Shown here piece by piece: positions 17,029 through 25,216 of a stretch of 64,000 bases of DNA (positions within the stretch are counted from its first letter, which is position 1; each line of letters starts with the position of its first letter). The notes beneath the pieces are model-generated. The model worked only from the letters and a program-made list of their open reading frames with translations, made no database searches and was not told the DNA's origin. This DNA comes from Bacteroidota bacterium. Lineage in GTDB: Bacteria; Bacteroidota; Bacteroidia; UBA8524. The stretch covers positions 1-64,000 of the forward strand of contig WGMZ01000010.1 of the NCBI GenBank assembly GCA_016124735.1, read 5' to 3'. The position numbers were made by a program, and so were the translations under genes.

Positions 17029-17248
17029 TTTTGATACCACCATGGATTTCTGCGAAGCCATTTTAGCAACTACCAATCAAAGAAGCTTATAGAATTTTTG
17101 GATTGGCCTTCCAGACAGATAGTGCTAAACTCCAGAAGAATCATGGCTTTTAATTTAAATTATACCCAAAATACTTGCAAATATATACATACCTGTAACT
17201 ATAGATTGTTGTTTGCGTCATTTGAATATAGATTTACAAAAACACCTT

Positions 17249-17716
17249 ATGAAAAAAGTAAACTTTCTCCCCTTATTTGCCTTAATGGCCGCCATGATTT
17301 TAAGTGCCTGTTCCAAGAAGAACGATACGACAAGTACTCCGACAAAAAGCAACAAAGAACTTTTGTTGGAAAAAGCGTGGATGGTTTCTACTGCAACCAT
17401 TAACCCTGCCTACGATTTTGGAAATGGAAAAACCACCGATTTCCTGAGTACCTGGGATGCCTGCGATAAAGATGATCTCATGACTTTTCACAGCAACTCA
17501 ACGTATACGGGCGACGAAGGCGCCACGAAATGCGATCCAGGTGATTCTCAAACCTGGACAGGTGCATGGACCTTGTCCGACGATCAAAAGTTGCTCACGA
17601 TTGACGGAGATGCGTCTACCATCAACTCCATCTCTGAAACAAAAATGACCTTGTCGAACTCACAAGCCTATGGCGGAGTGAATTACACGATTACATTCAC
17701 TTATGTAAAGAAATAA
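17249..17716 (+). CDS. lipocalin-like lipoprotein
   Basis: The 155-residue product starts with a lipoprotein signal (MKKVNFLPLFALMAAMILSAC, lipid-modified Cys21). A Ser/Thr/Lys linker follows, then a domain with the spacing of Bacteroidota lipocalin-like proteins (LLLEKAWMVSTATIN; CDKDDLMTFHSNSTYTGDEG; then GAWTLSDDQKLLTID and a final TFTYVKK strand). Such proteins are small beta-barrels of unknown ligand. ATG 17249 is used because the signal begins there; an upstream in-frame ATG adds 12 non-signal residues. A strong terminator follows. Confidence 0.8.
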   Translation: MKKVNFLPLFALMAAMILSACSKKNDTTSTPTKSNKELLLEKAWMVSTATINPAYDFGNGKTTDFLSTWDACDKDDLMTFHSNSTYTGDEGATKCDPGDSQTWTGAWTLSDDQKLLTIDGDASTINSISETKMTLSNSQAYGGVNYTITFTYVKK

Positions 17717-17736
17717 ACATTTGTTCAAAGACAGGA

Positions 17737-17761
17737 AAAGCCCTTTGCAGGGCTTTTTTTA
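17737..17761 (+). terminator. intrinsic terminator
   Basis: Arms AAAGCCCT (17737-17744) and AGGGCTTT (17749-17756) with loop TTGC, then a T run to 17760. Confidence 0.9.
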
Positions 17762-17850
17762 TTCCCTGATCTAACAGTGGGTAACGTGTTTGGATTATCC
17801 CGGTATAAACTTTCCATTCATTCATTTGTTTATCCATTCGAACAACAATT

Positions 17851-18699
17851 ATGAAAACAAGCTTTTACCTATTAGCAGCCGCCATGATAGTGGCATGCGG
17901 TAATCCCGATTCCAAAGAGGAAGAAAAGAATCAAACTCAGGAACAGATGGATACCGTTCCTAAACTGGTATCAGAGGAAATTACCTACCAGGCAGACAGC
18001 GTCACCATGAAAGGGTACCTTGTGTACGATGCCAATATCAAGGGAAAGCGTCCGGGAGTAATCGTGGTCCACGAATGGTGGGGACACAACGAACACAGCC
18101 GAAACAGCGCCAACAAATTAGCCGAAGCGGGTTATGTGGCCTTTGCCCTGGATATGTATGGTGATGGAAAAACCGCCGACCATCCTCAGGATGCAGGAGC
18201 ATTTGCCGGTGCCGTGATGAAAAACTTCGATGGAGCAAAAAAACGATTCAATGCCGCTGAATCCATTTTAAAAGCCGACCCCCATACCGATTCCTCAGAA
18301 ATAGGTGCCATTGGTTACTGTTTCGGTGGTGGAGTCGTGCTGAACATGGCTCGCCAGGGAGCTGATCTTGATGCAGTGGCAACATTCCATGGAAGCCTTG
18401 GACCAATTCAAAAGGCAAAACCCGGTTCCATCCAAGGGAAAGTCCTCATCATGAATGGAGAATCGGATCCTTTTACCAGTCAGGAAACCATTACTGCCTT
18501 CAAAGATGAGATGGATTCTGCCAAGGTGGATTATACGTTTATCAATTACCCAGGTGCCAAACACTCTTTTACTAACCCGGAGGCAACCGCCCTGGGAGAA
18601 AAGTTCGGCATACCACTCGCCTACAATCAGGAGGCAAGCGAAGCCAGCTGGAACGAGCTACTCTCCTTCCTCCACAAGGTATGGCCAGACAAACGCTAG
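17851..18699 (+). CDS. dienelactone hydrolase-family lipoprotein
   Basis: This 282-residue protein has a lipoprotein signal (MKTSFYLLAAAMIVAC, Cys16) followed by an alpha/beta hydrolase of the dienelactone hydrolase type. The expected triad is present: nucleophile Cys157 in GYCFGGG, Asp206 in NGESDPF and His238 in GAKHSFTNP. N-terminal strand motifs (RPGVIVVHEWWGHN) also fit. It is likely to hydrolyse an ester or lactone at the periplasmic or outer membrane face; the substrate is not known. It is transcribed alone between a terminator and a convergent tilS gene. Confidence 0.88.
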   Translation: MKTSFYLLAAAMIVACGNPDSKEEEKNQTQEQMDTVPKLVSEEITYQADSVTMKGYLVYDANIKGKRPGVIVVHEWWGHNEHSRNSANKLAEAGYVAFALDMYGDGKTADHPQDAGAFAGAVMKNFDGAKKRFNAAESILKADPHTDSSEIGAIGYCFGGGVVLNMARQGADLDAVATFHGSLGPIQKAKPGSIQGKVLIMNGESDPFTSQETITAFKDEMDSAKVDYTFINYPGAKHSFTNPEATALGEKFGIPLAYNQEASEASWNELLSFLHKVWPDKR

Positions 18700-18829
18700 A
18701 CTCTTCCAGCCTGGTAGAGAACTGCCTGAATTGATTTGAAAATGTAACGGGTATTGGCTTTCGAACTTCGAATGTTCGATTGTCGAGCATCTGGTATTGA
18801 AGGCCACTTAATTCCCTAAAAGACCCGAA

Positions 18830-20155
18830 CTATTCCGCCCGAAGTACTATATACACAGCGTTCTCAGGCAAACGAAGAAGCTCCGAACTGCGAACACCTA
18901 CCAGCCACAGTATTTCCCCCTTTTCGTTGCAGAGGACGGGGATTTTTTCCTTATCCAAACGATTGATACCCGCATCAATCAGCAAATCACTGAGCTTTTT
19001 TTTGCCTTTCATCCCAAAGGGATGCATTTTGTCACCCTCGCGCCAGGTACGGAAATACAGGCCATCCAGTTGTCCCGGATTTAGTCGAATCGCATCGTTG
19101 CCGTAATTTTTATCTTGCACTTCGGTCCAGGAAAACTGAAAACCATTCCATTCGGCTTCATTTTTTCCGTTAAAAAGCGTCTTTAAAGACACCAGCGAAT
19201 TTTCTTCCCTCCGTGCTGCCAAATCCTTCGCTTCCAAAATCCAAAACGCCCTGTCTGCCAGCAAACGATGGGTCTCAGATGAAAACATAGCGCCGGGTCG
19301 AGATTCACCATCTAATATAAACGGAACCTGATCCTGCAGTCCGAATGGAGTCAGAAGATGCCGCATAAGCAAACGTGCAAAGGGTTCTTGGCGAAGGGAA
19401 TATTCAATCTGCATTTGCAAGCCCTTCTGAGAAACATAGCCCAAACAAATGGTATCCATCTGCTGCTTCAAAAAACCATTCACCTCTGCCATTATCTCTG
19501 CGCTCCTGTTCATTTGGTGCACTGTTCCCGGGAATCTTTCTTCCCAGGGAGCCAGTAGGGTATGCCGAATGAAATTTCTGCGGTATTTGATTTCTGCATT
19601 GCTGCGGTCTTCCCGAAAACGAATGCCTTCCTGCCGGGCATAATTCGATACTTCATCGTACGATTCCCGTAACATCGGACGAAGCAAGCGGCCATCGTCT
19701 TCCAGCATACCCTGTAAACCTTTGGGACCGCTTCCCCGCATCAGGTTGAGCAGCAGGGTTTCTGCCTGGTCCCGCTCGTGATGCGCCGTTAGCACCCTCA
19801 CAAACCCTTTCTCTTCCATCAATCCAAAAAGCCATTGATACCGAAGGCGCCGCGCAGCCATTTGAATACTTTCCTTATGACTATCTGCCTCTGCTTCCGT
19901 ATCAAACTCCTGATAATAAAATTCAAGATTCTTTTCGGCACAGTAATGGAGTACATGCTGCGCATCAGCATCGCTGTCTTCCCCACGAAGACAAAAATTG
20001 ACGTGCGCTACCGAAGGTTTATACCCCAATGACAAAAGCACATTCAGCAGAACCATTGAGTCCTTTCCACCGCTGCAGGCGAGCAATAATGATTGCTCAG
20101 GATACAAACCTGCACGTTCTAATGCTTGTCGGACATGGATTTCGAGATGATGCAT
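18830..20155 (-). CDS. tilS: tRNA(Ile)-lysidine synthetase
   Basis: TilS uses ATP to attach lysine to C34 of the CAU-anticodon tRNA(Ile), changing its reading to AUA. At 441 residues it is full length, with the PP-loop SGGKDS at 28-33, the N-type ATPase domain to about 220 (AHHERDQAETLLLNLMRGSG) and a C-terminal TilS domain containing LNPGQLDGLYFRTWREGDKMHPFGMKGKKKLSDLLIDAGI. ATG 20155 (MHHLEIHV) is preferred to a TTG four codons upstream. It is divergent from the OstA-like gene, with 53 bp between start codons. Confidence 0.95.
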   Translation of the reverse strand: MHHLEIHVRQALERAGLYPEQSLLLACSGGKDSMVLLNVLLSLGYKPSVAHVNFCLRGEDSDADAQHVLHYCAEKNLEFYYQEFDTEAEADSHKESIQMAARRLRYQWLFGLMEEKGFVRVLTAHHERDQAETLLLNLMRGSGPKGLQGMLEDDGRLLRPMLRESYDEVSNYARQEGIRFREDRSNAEIKYRRNFIRHTLLAPWEERFPGTVHQMNRSAEIMAEVNGFLKQQMDTICLGYVSQKGLQMQIEYSLRQEPFARLLMRHLLTPFGLQDQVPFILDGESRPGAMFSSETHRLLADRAFWILEAKDLAARREENSLVSLKTLFNGKNEAEWNGFQFSWTEVQDKNYGNDAIRLNPGQLDGLYFRTWREGDKMHPFGMKGKKKLSDLLIDAGINRLDKEKIPVLCNEKGEILWLVGVRSSELLRLPENAVYIVLRAE

Positions 20156-20194
20156 TTTTCGGAACAAATGTCGCGAAGCCCTCTCATAAAACCA

Positions 20195-20202
20195 TAATTT
20201 TG
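20195..20202 (+). promoter_or_regulatory. -7 promoter box TAatTTTG before the OstA-like gene
   Basis: TAATTTTG fits TAnnTTTG and ends 6 bases before the ATG at 20209, which predicts a nearly leaderless transcript. Confidence 0.5.
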
Positions 20203-20208
20203 CCGACT

Positions 20209-21702
20209 ATGGGCCGTTCCCTCCTTTTCTTCGTCTTCAGTCTTATATGCCTCCTGAGCAATGCACAATCGCGCGTGGAACTGATTGGCGCCGACGAGCT
20301 AAGCGGATTGAATCAGAATGGAGAAAAGTTGGTTCGGCTAATTGGAAATGTGGCTTTTCGCCATGATAAAACCATCATGCGCTGCGATTCGGCCTACCAA
20401 AATAAAGCAGCCAATACTTTCGAAGCATTTGGGAATGTAGACATCAACGAAAACGACAGCGTCCATCTGAATAGTCGCTACCTGCATTACGATGGCAACG
20501 AAAAGAAGGCCCTGGTACGCGAAGAAGTTCATATGACCGATGGACAAATGACGCTTACAAGCACGCAGCTTGACTACAATCTAAGCAGCCGGACAGCCTA
20601 TTACACAAACGGAGCACATGTTGTCAATCAGGACAATGTGCTCGATAGTAAAATCGGTACCTACGATGCCAACAGCAAAACCTTTGGTTTTAAGAAAGAC
20701 GTGGTGCTGGTTAATCCAGACTATGTGCTAAAAACCGATACCCTGCAATACAACACTCAAAGCAAAACAGCCTGGATGTTTGGCCCGACGACCATCACAA
20801 ATAAAGATGGATATCTCTACTGTGAGAATGGTTGGTACAATACATATACCCAACGGGCGCATTTTAGCAGGAATGCGTATGTTATCAACAAAGAAAACCG
20901 CCTGAATGCCGATAGTCTAATCTATGGAGGTAAAATCGGAAGGGATACCGCATTGGGAAATGTGCATTTCAGCGACTCCATCAATCATATAGTGATCCAT
21001 GGAGGCCGGGGCCTCTACAACCGAAAGCAGGGAATAGCTACCATCACGATAAATCCCCTGGCCAGCGTTAAAATGGAAGAGGACAGTCTCCATATCGGCG
21101 CAGACACGCTTCGAAGCGTGGAGGATTCCCTGAAGCGGAAATCTATCTTTGCATTCCACCATGTACGCATGTTTAAGTCTGATATGCAGGGGATCTGCGA
21201 CAGCATGCATTATTCGCAAAAGGATTCCATGATCTACATGGAAATAGACCCCGTGCTATGGAACGAATCTAGGCAGATGTTTGCCGACAGCATCCATATT
21301 CGGGTGGTAAAAAACAAGGTCGACCGAAGCGATTTTATCGATAATGCCCTGATTATTGAAGAGGTAGACACCGGCTTATACAATCAATTGCGGGGCAGAA
21401 CCATCAATGCCTGGTTTTATAACAATCATCTTGAACAAATCCTGGTCACCGGAAATGCAGAGAATGTTTATTTTCAGGAAGATGACAGTGTCACGATTTC
21501 ATCCATGAACTATATCATCTGCTCGGATATCCGCATTCTCTTCGATACCGCAGGCAAAGCCGAAGAAATCACCTACCTGGGCCAATCAGAAGGAACAGAC
21601 TACCCCATCAATAAATTACCCGGAGGGGAAAAACAGGAACTGAAAGGCTTTGTGTGGCGCATTGCGGAACGGCCCAGGTCGAAAGCAGATGTGATGCAGT
21701 AG
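20209..21702 (+). CDS. OstA-like (LptA/LptD N-terminal-like) exported protein
   Basis: The 497-residue protein has a signal peptide (MGRSLLFFVFSLICLLSNAQ) and a long series of beta-taco type repeats like those of LptA and the N-terminal part of LptD: VELIGADELSG, LIGNVAFRHDKTIMRCDSAY, FEAFGNVDINENDSVHLNSRYLHYDG, and similar later. This matches the OstA-like family of Bacteroidota, expected to bind lipopolysaccharide in the periplasm on its way to LptD (encoded at 31251-33836). ATG 20209 lies just after a TAnnTTTG box; upstream in-frame codons run inside tilS on the other strand. Confidence 0.87.
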   Translation: MGRSLLFFVFSLICLLSNAQSRVELIGADELSGLNQNGEKLVRLIGNVAFRHDKTIMRCDSAYQNKAANTFEAFGNVDINENDSVHLNSRYLHYDGNEKKALVREEVHMTDGQMTLTSTQLDYNLSSRTAYYTNGAHVVNQDNVLDSKIGTYDANSKTFGFKKDVVLVNPDYVLKTDTLQYNTQSKTAWMFGPTTITNKDGYLYCENGWYNTYTQRAHFSRNAYVINKENRLNADSLIYGGKIGRDTALGNVHFSDSINHIVIHGGRGLYNRKQGIATITINPLASVKMEEDSLHIGADTLRSVEDSLKRKSIFAFHHVRMFKSDMQGICDSMHYSQKDSMIYMEIDPVLWNESRQMFADSIHIRVVKNKVDRSDFIDNALIIEEVDTGLYNQLRGRTINAWFYNNHLEQILVTGNAENVYFQEDDSVTISSMNYIICSDIRILFDTAGKAEEITYLGQSEGTDYPINKLPGGEKQELKGFVWRIAERPRSKADVMQ

Positions 21703-22016
21703 TGTAAAGTACAAGAGTACATGAGTACAAAGACAGTGTGACAGTGGGATTTTGTGAGGGTGCGACAAGTTTACAAATACCGCGGAAATAGATTTGATGT
21801 AGAGGCACGATTTATCGCGACTACAATACAATTTTGCGAAAGTCAAGAACGCAGGACATTGCGACTGTTAGCCGACTAACTGGCGTCTGGTGTCTTTAAT
21901 CTGGCATCTTTTGTCTGGAGTCTCCCTTAAAACTTAACACTGAAAACTTAAAACTCACACCAAGGGTTTTGCTTTTTCAAATCATCGTTTTATCTTTGCA
22001 GCCCAATAAAATTGAA
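21703..22016. other. intergenic region with GTACTC-like repeats and the rpmE2 promoter
   Basis: This 314-bp stretch has no gene. It holds a string of near-repeats of GAGTAC (21706-21733), a C/T/G-rich stretch of 'CTGG(C/A)(G/A)TCT' units (about 21880-21930), a short AACTTAACACT-type motif (about 21933-21955) that recurs before tpiA, and the promoter of rpmE2. Confidence 0.6.
21967..21998 (+). promoter_or_regulatory. promoter of rpmE2 (TTTTG-N19-TATCTTTG)
   Basis: A -33 type TTTTG (21967-21971) and a -7 box TATCTTTG (21991-21998) are 19 bases apart, matching the Bacteroidota vegetative promoter (TTG, 17-23 bases, TAnnTTTG). The start codon follows 18 bases downstream. Confidence 0.75.
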
Positions 22017-22262
22017 ATGAAAGCAGAAATCCATCCATCCAACTATAGATTAGTGGTTTTCCGGGACATGTCCTGCGACTACGAATTCATTACCCGTTCT
22101 ACCGTTGAGACCAAAGAAACAACTAAATGGACGGACGGAAATGAGTATCCTCTGTACAAACTCGAGATCTCTCATAAGTCTCACCCATTCTTCACCGGCA
22201 AAGCTAACCTGGTGGATACAGCCGGACGTATCGACAAGTTCAGAAAACGCTACGGGAAATAA
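22017..22262 (+). CDS. rpmE2: 50S ribosomal protein L31 type B
   Basis: The 81-residue protein begins [20 protein letters not shown] and continues through [26 protein letters not shown], as in type B L31 proteins. It lacks the CxxC zinc ligands of the A type (only one Cys is present). It binds the large subunit near the central protuberance. ATG 22017 is preferred over an in-frame start 16 codons upstream, which lies inside the promoter. A strong terminator follows, so it is a single-gene unit. Confidence 0.96.
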   Translation: MKAEIHPSNYRLVVFRDMSCDYEFITRSTVETKETTKWTDGNEYPLYKLEISHKSHPFFTGKANLVDTAGRIDKFRKRYGK

Positions 22263-22283
22263 TCCGTGCGAAAAGCATATTTC

Positions 22284-22310
22284 AAGCCTTCTTCGGAAGG
22301 CTTTTTTTTT
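22284..22310 (+). terminator. intrinsic terminator with TTCG loop
   Basis: Arms AAGCCTTC (22284-22291) and GAAGGCTT (22296-22303) with a TTCG tetraloop and a T run to 22310. Confidence 0.9.
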
Positions 22311-22371
22311 GTCCTGAGTCCATCTGTTCAGGGCGAATTCGCTATTTTGCAGCCTCAAAAAGATTGAGAAC

Positions 22372-23577
22372 ATGAACCTTATCCTGTTCGACGACAAAAG
22401 TCGCATCCATCTCCTTCCGCTCACTTATACCCGTCCTTGTGCCGACTTGCGTATCGGAATACTGACCATCCGGGAAAAATGGGAGAAATACCTCAAAGCC
22501 CAAACGAGTACTTTGACGGAACCTTATTTGCAAAAGAAATTTCCGATGCAGAAAGGCAGTGATAACCTGCTAATTAATGGTAGGGTATTGCCCAACAGCA
22601 CTTTAATAAAAGGTCTGGAGGCATTGCAAAGCGGACAGGCACTCATGGGCGAAAATGGAATTTTACTAGGAGTGAGAATGGAACAAGAGCAATTGGATGT
22701 TTTTCAATCTGACTCATCCGGATTCAATACGGTGAACTTTTCCGGAGATGCCCTGATAATTAATTACCCATGGGACCTCTTCGCTAAAAATGCGGAGGCT
22801 TTGGAAGCTGATTTCGATCTGATAACCGCAGGAAGAAAATCACAGCCTTTGTCGCCAACCAATACCTTACTCGGTAATCGCATCTTCCTGGAAGAGGGCG
22901 CTTATGCCGAATGTGCTGTTTTCAACAGCACCACCGGCGCTATTTACCTGGGCAAAGATTCAGAAGTAATGGAAGGATCTGTGGTCCGCGGCGGACTGGC
23001 ACTTTGTGAACATGCGGCTTTAAAATTATCCACCAAAATTTATGGCGCCACCACGGTGGGTCCGCACAGTAAAGTGGGTGGAGAAGTAAATAATTCTGTG
23101 ATAACAGGCTATTCCAATAAAGGTCACGATGGATTCCTCGGGAATTCAGTCTTGGGAGAATGGTGCAACTTAGGCGCCGATACCAATAACTCAAACCTGA
23201 AGAACAATTATGCGGAAGTAAAGCTCTGGAGCTATGCCCGGAACGGATTTGCACGCACCGGATTACAGTTCTGCGGCCTGATCATGGGTGATCACAGCAA
23301 GAGCGGAATCAACACAATGTTCAATACCGGCACAGTGGTCGGGGTATCGGCCAATATTTTTGGTTCCGGATTTCCACGAAATTTCATCCCCTCCTTCAGC
23401 TGGGGTGGCGCTCAGGGCTTTGAAACATTCGCTTTGAAAAAGGCAGATGAGGTAGCAGAAAAGATGATGGCACGCCGGGGCATCGAATACAATGAAACCG
23501 AAAAAGCCATCTTGCAGCACCTCTTTGAAACAAGCTCTGAATACCGAATCTGGGAAAAGGAAAATGCTTTAAACTAA
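22372..23577 (+). CDS. GlmU-like sugar nucleotidyltransferase/acyltransferase family protein
   Basis: This 401-residue protein begins MNLILFDDKSRIHLLPLTYTRPCADLRIG, the start of the Bacteroidota 'GlmU family' that combines a degenerate nucleotidyltransferase-like N-terminal half with a C-terminal left-handed beta-helix. The hexapeptide-like part begins near 170 (TLLGNRIFLEEGAYAECAVFNSTTGAIYLGKDSEVMEGSVVRGG) and continues to about 330. The canonical GlmU pyrophosphorylase signature (LAAGxGTRM) is absent, so the reaction is uncertain. It may act on a sugar-1-phosphate or as an acyltransferase. It precedes tpiA by 38 bp. Confidence 0.85.
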   Translation: MNLILFDDKSRIHLLPLTYTRPCADLRIGILTIREKWEKYLKAQTSTLTEPYLQKKFPMQKGSDNLLINGRVLPNSTLIKGLEALQSGQALMGENGILLGVRMEQEQLDVFQSDSSGFNTVNFSGDALIINYPWDLFAKNAEALEADFDLITAGRKSQPLSPTNTLLGNRIFLEEGAYAECAVFNSTTGAIYLGKDSEVMEGSVVRGGLALCEHAALKLSTKIYGATTVGPHSKVGGEVNNSVITGYSNKGHDGFLGNSVLGEWCNLGADTNNSNLKNNYAEVKLWSYARNGFARTGLQFCGLIMGDHSKSGINTMFNTGTVVGVSANIFGSGFPRNFIPSFSWGGAQGFETFALKKADEVAEKMMARRGIEYNETEKAILQHLFETSSEYRIWEKENALN

Positions 23578-23615
23578 AAAATTAACACTAAAAACTTAAC
23601 ACCGAAACCCAAGAA

Positions 23616-24377
23616 ATGAGAAAATATATTGTTGCCGGAAACTGGAAGATGAATGGAAAGCAGGAACAAACACAAATCCTGGCTTCCGAAGTAGTAAATA
23701 TGTATAAAGATGAGGTGAATAACGGGGTTACAGCCGTAATGATCCCCCCATTCATTGGCATTGGCGAAGTGCAACGCCTAGCCAAAGGTTCTCCCCTCAA
23801 AGTAGGAGCGCAAAATTGCCATCAGGAAGAAAGCGGGGCATATACCGGCGAAATTTCCGCTGCCATCCTTGCTTCCTTTGGCCTGGACTATGTAATTATC
23901 GGACACAGTGAGCGACGTGAGTACTTCGACGAACAAAATGCCCTGTTGGCACAAAAAGTTGACCAGGTGCACCGTCATCACATGACTCCTATTTACTGTG
24001 TGGGAGAGACCCTGGAAGAGCGGGAAGAAAACCGCCATTTCGAGGTTATCGAACAGCAAATTTCCGAAGGACTTTTCCATCTGAGTACTGACAATATTCA
24101 ACGCACAGTGATTGCCTACGAACCCGTTTGGGCCATCGGGACAGGTAAAACCGCGTCTGCCGGGCAGGCACAGGAAATTCATGCCTTCATCCGCGACCTG
24201 CTTACCAAACGATACAGCGAAGCAATGGCGCAGGAAATCTCCATTCTTTACGGCGGGAGTGTGAAGCCAAACAATGCGGCTGAGCTGTTTTCCATGCCGG
24301 ATATCGACGGAGGATTAATCGGTGGGGCATCGCTTCAATCCAGAGACTTTATCGATATCTGTAAAGCGGTAAAATAA
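23616..24377 (+). CDS. tpiA: triosephosphate isomerase
   Basis: The 253-residue enzyme interconverts dihydroxyacetone phosphate and glyceraldehyde 3-phosphate in glycolysis. It starts RKYIVAGNWKMNGK with the active-site Asn/Lys, and has the His electrophile in VIIGHSERR, the catalytic Glu in AYEPVWAIGTGKTAS (also the mobile loop) and the phosphate-binding ILYGGSVKPNNA near the end. Its stop overlaps the ATG of prmA (TAATG), so the two are translationally coupled. Confidence 0.98.
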   Translation: MRKYIVAGNWKMNGKQEQTQILASEVVNMYKDEVNNGVTAVMIPPFIGIGEVQRLAKGSPLKVGAQNCHQEESGAYTGEISAAILASFGLDYVIIGHSERREYFDEQNALLAQKVDQVHRHHMTPIYCVGETLEEREENRHFEVIEQQISEGLFHLSTDNIQRTVIAYEPVWAIGTGKTASAGQAQEIHAFIRDLLTKRYSEAMAQEISILYGGSVKPNNAAELFSMPDIDGGLIGGASLQSRDFIDICKAVK

Positions 24378-25213
24378 TGAGCAGCCAACCTCGGTACCTC
24401 GATATATTCCTCCCCTGCAGCAACGAATTGAAAGAGATTCTCAGCGCAGAGTTTTTTGAATTAGGCTTTGAAGGAACCTGGGAACAGGATGAAGGACTGC
24501 ATGCCTATATCCCCCTCAACGATTACGACCAGGAGACCATGTGCGACGTATTGAGCCGTTACGATATAGACATCAACGATCTGCAGGTGACCAATATGGA
24601 TCAAGTCAACTGGAATGAAGATTGGGAAAAATCGTACGAAGCCATTGATGTACTTGGTCGTTGCATGATTCGCGCGGAGTTCCATCCCAAACCAATAGGT
24701 TACGAGTACGACATTGTCATTCAGCCCAAAATGTCTTTCGGAACAGGACACCATGATTCCACCCGCCTCATCGTGGAAGAAATGCTTGACATGGATTTTA
24801 AAAACAAATCCGTTATAGATGTAGGATGTGGTACCGGTGTGCTTGCTATCTTAGCAGGGATGAAAAATGCACATCCCATCGTAGCGATCGACAACAACCC
24901 CTGGAGTTATGAAAACACCCTGGAAAATGCCGAACGCAATGCGATTGAGATGAAAGTGATAGAAAGCGATATCGAATCCTTTACCGGAAGCGGATACGAT
25001 ATCATCCTCTCCAATATCACACGAAACATCAACCACCAGAACATTCCAAAATATGCCGGAATGGTGAAACACGGCGGTGAATTAATCATGTCGGGATTCT
25101 TTAATCGCGATTTCGACTTTTTAAATGATCAGGCAATAAAGCATGGTTTTCGCTTGTTGAATAAACGTATCTCAGAGAAAACCTGGATTGCATTGCACTA
25201 CCAACTCGACTGA
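24377..25213 (+). CDS. prmA: ribosomal protein L11 methyltransferase
   Basis: This 278-residue SAM-dependent enzyme methylates L11. The N-terminal substrate-binding domain includes WEQDEGLHAYIPLND, and the methyltransferase domain has FGTGHHDSTRLIVEEM, motif I DVGCGTGVLAI and the catalytic-region NITRNIN in place of the usual NI(L/V)ANP-type motif. Bacteroidota PrmA proteins are of this length. It overlaps tpiA by one base and is followed after 3 bp by the 1459-residue unknown, so tpiA-prmA-unknown-plsY is one operon. Confidence 0.93.
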   Translation: MSSQPRYLDIFLPCSNELKEILSAEFFELGFEGTWEQDEGLHAYIPLNDYDQETMCDVLSRYDIDINDLQVTNMDQVNWNEDWEKSYEAIDVLGRCMIRAEFHPKPIGYEYDIVIQPKMSFGTGHHDSTRLIVEEMLDMDFKNKSVIDVGCGTGVLAILAGMKNAHPIVAIDNNPWSYENTLENAERNAIEMKVIESDIESFTGSGYDIILSNITRNINHQNIPKYAGMVKHGGELIMSGFFNRDFDFLNDQAIKHGFRLLNKRISEKTWIALHYQLD

Positions 25214-25216
25214 TTC

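Larger units (their letters stand above)
16319..17248. other. 930-bp intergenic region holding dispersed repeat copy A
   Basis: No gene is supported here. The short open frames are broken or have no match to a family. The region contains the long repeat at 16482-16996 and a hairpin at 16986-17028. The last 200 bp before the lipoprotein gene are A/T-rich with no clear promoter box. Confidence 0.7.
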
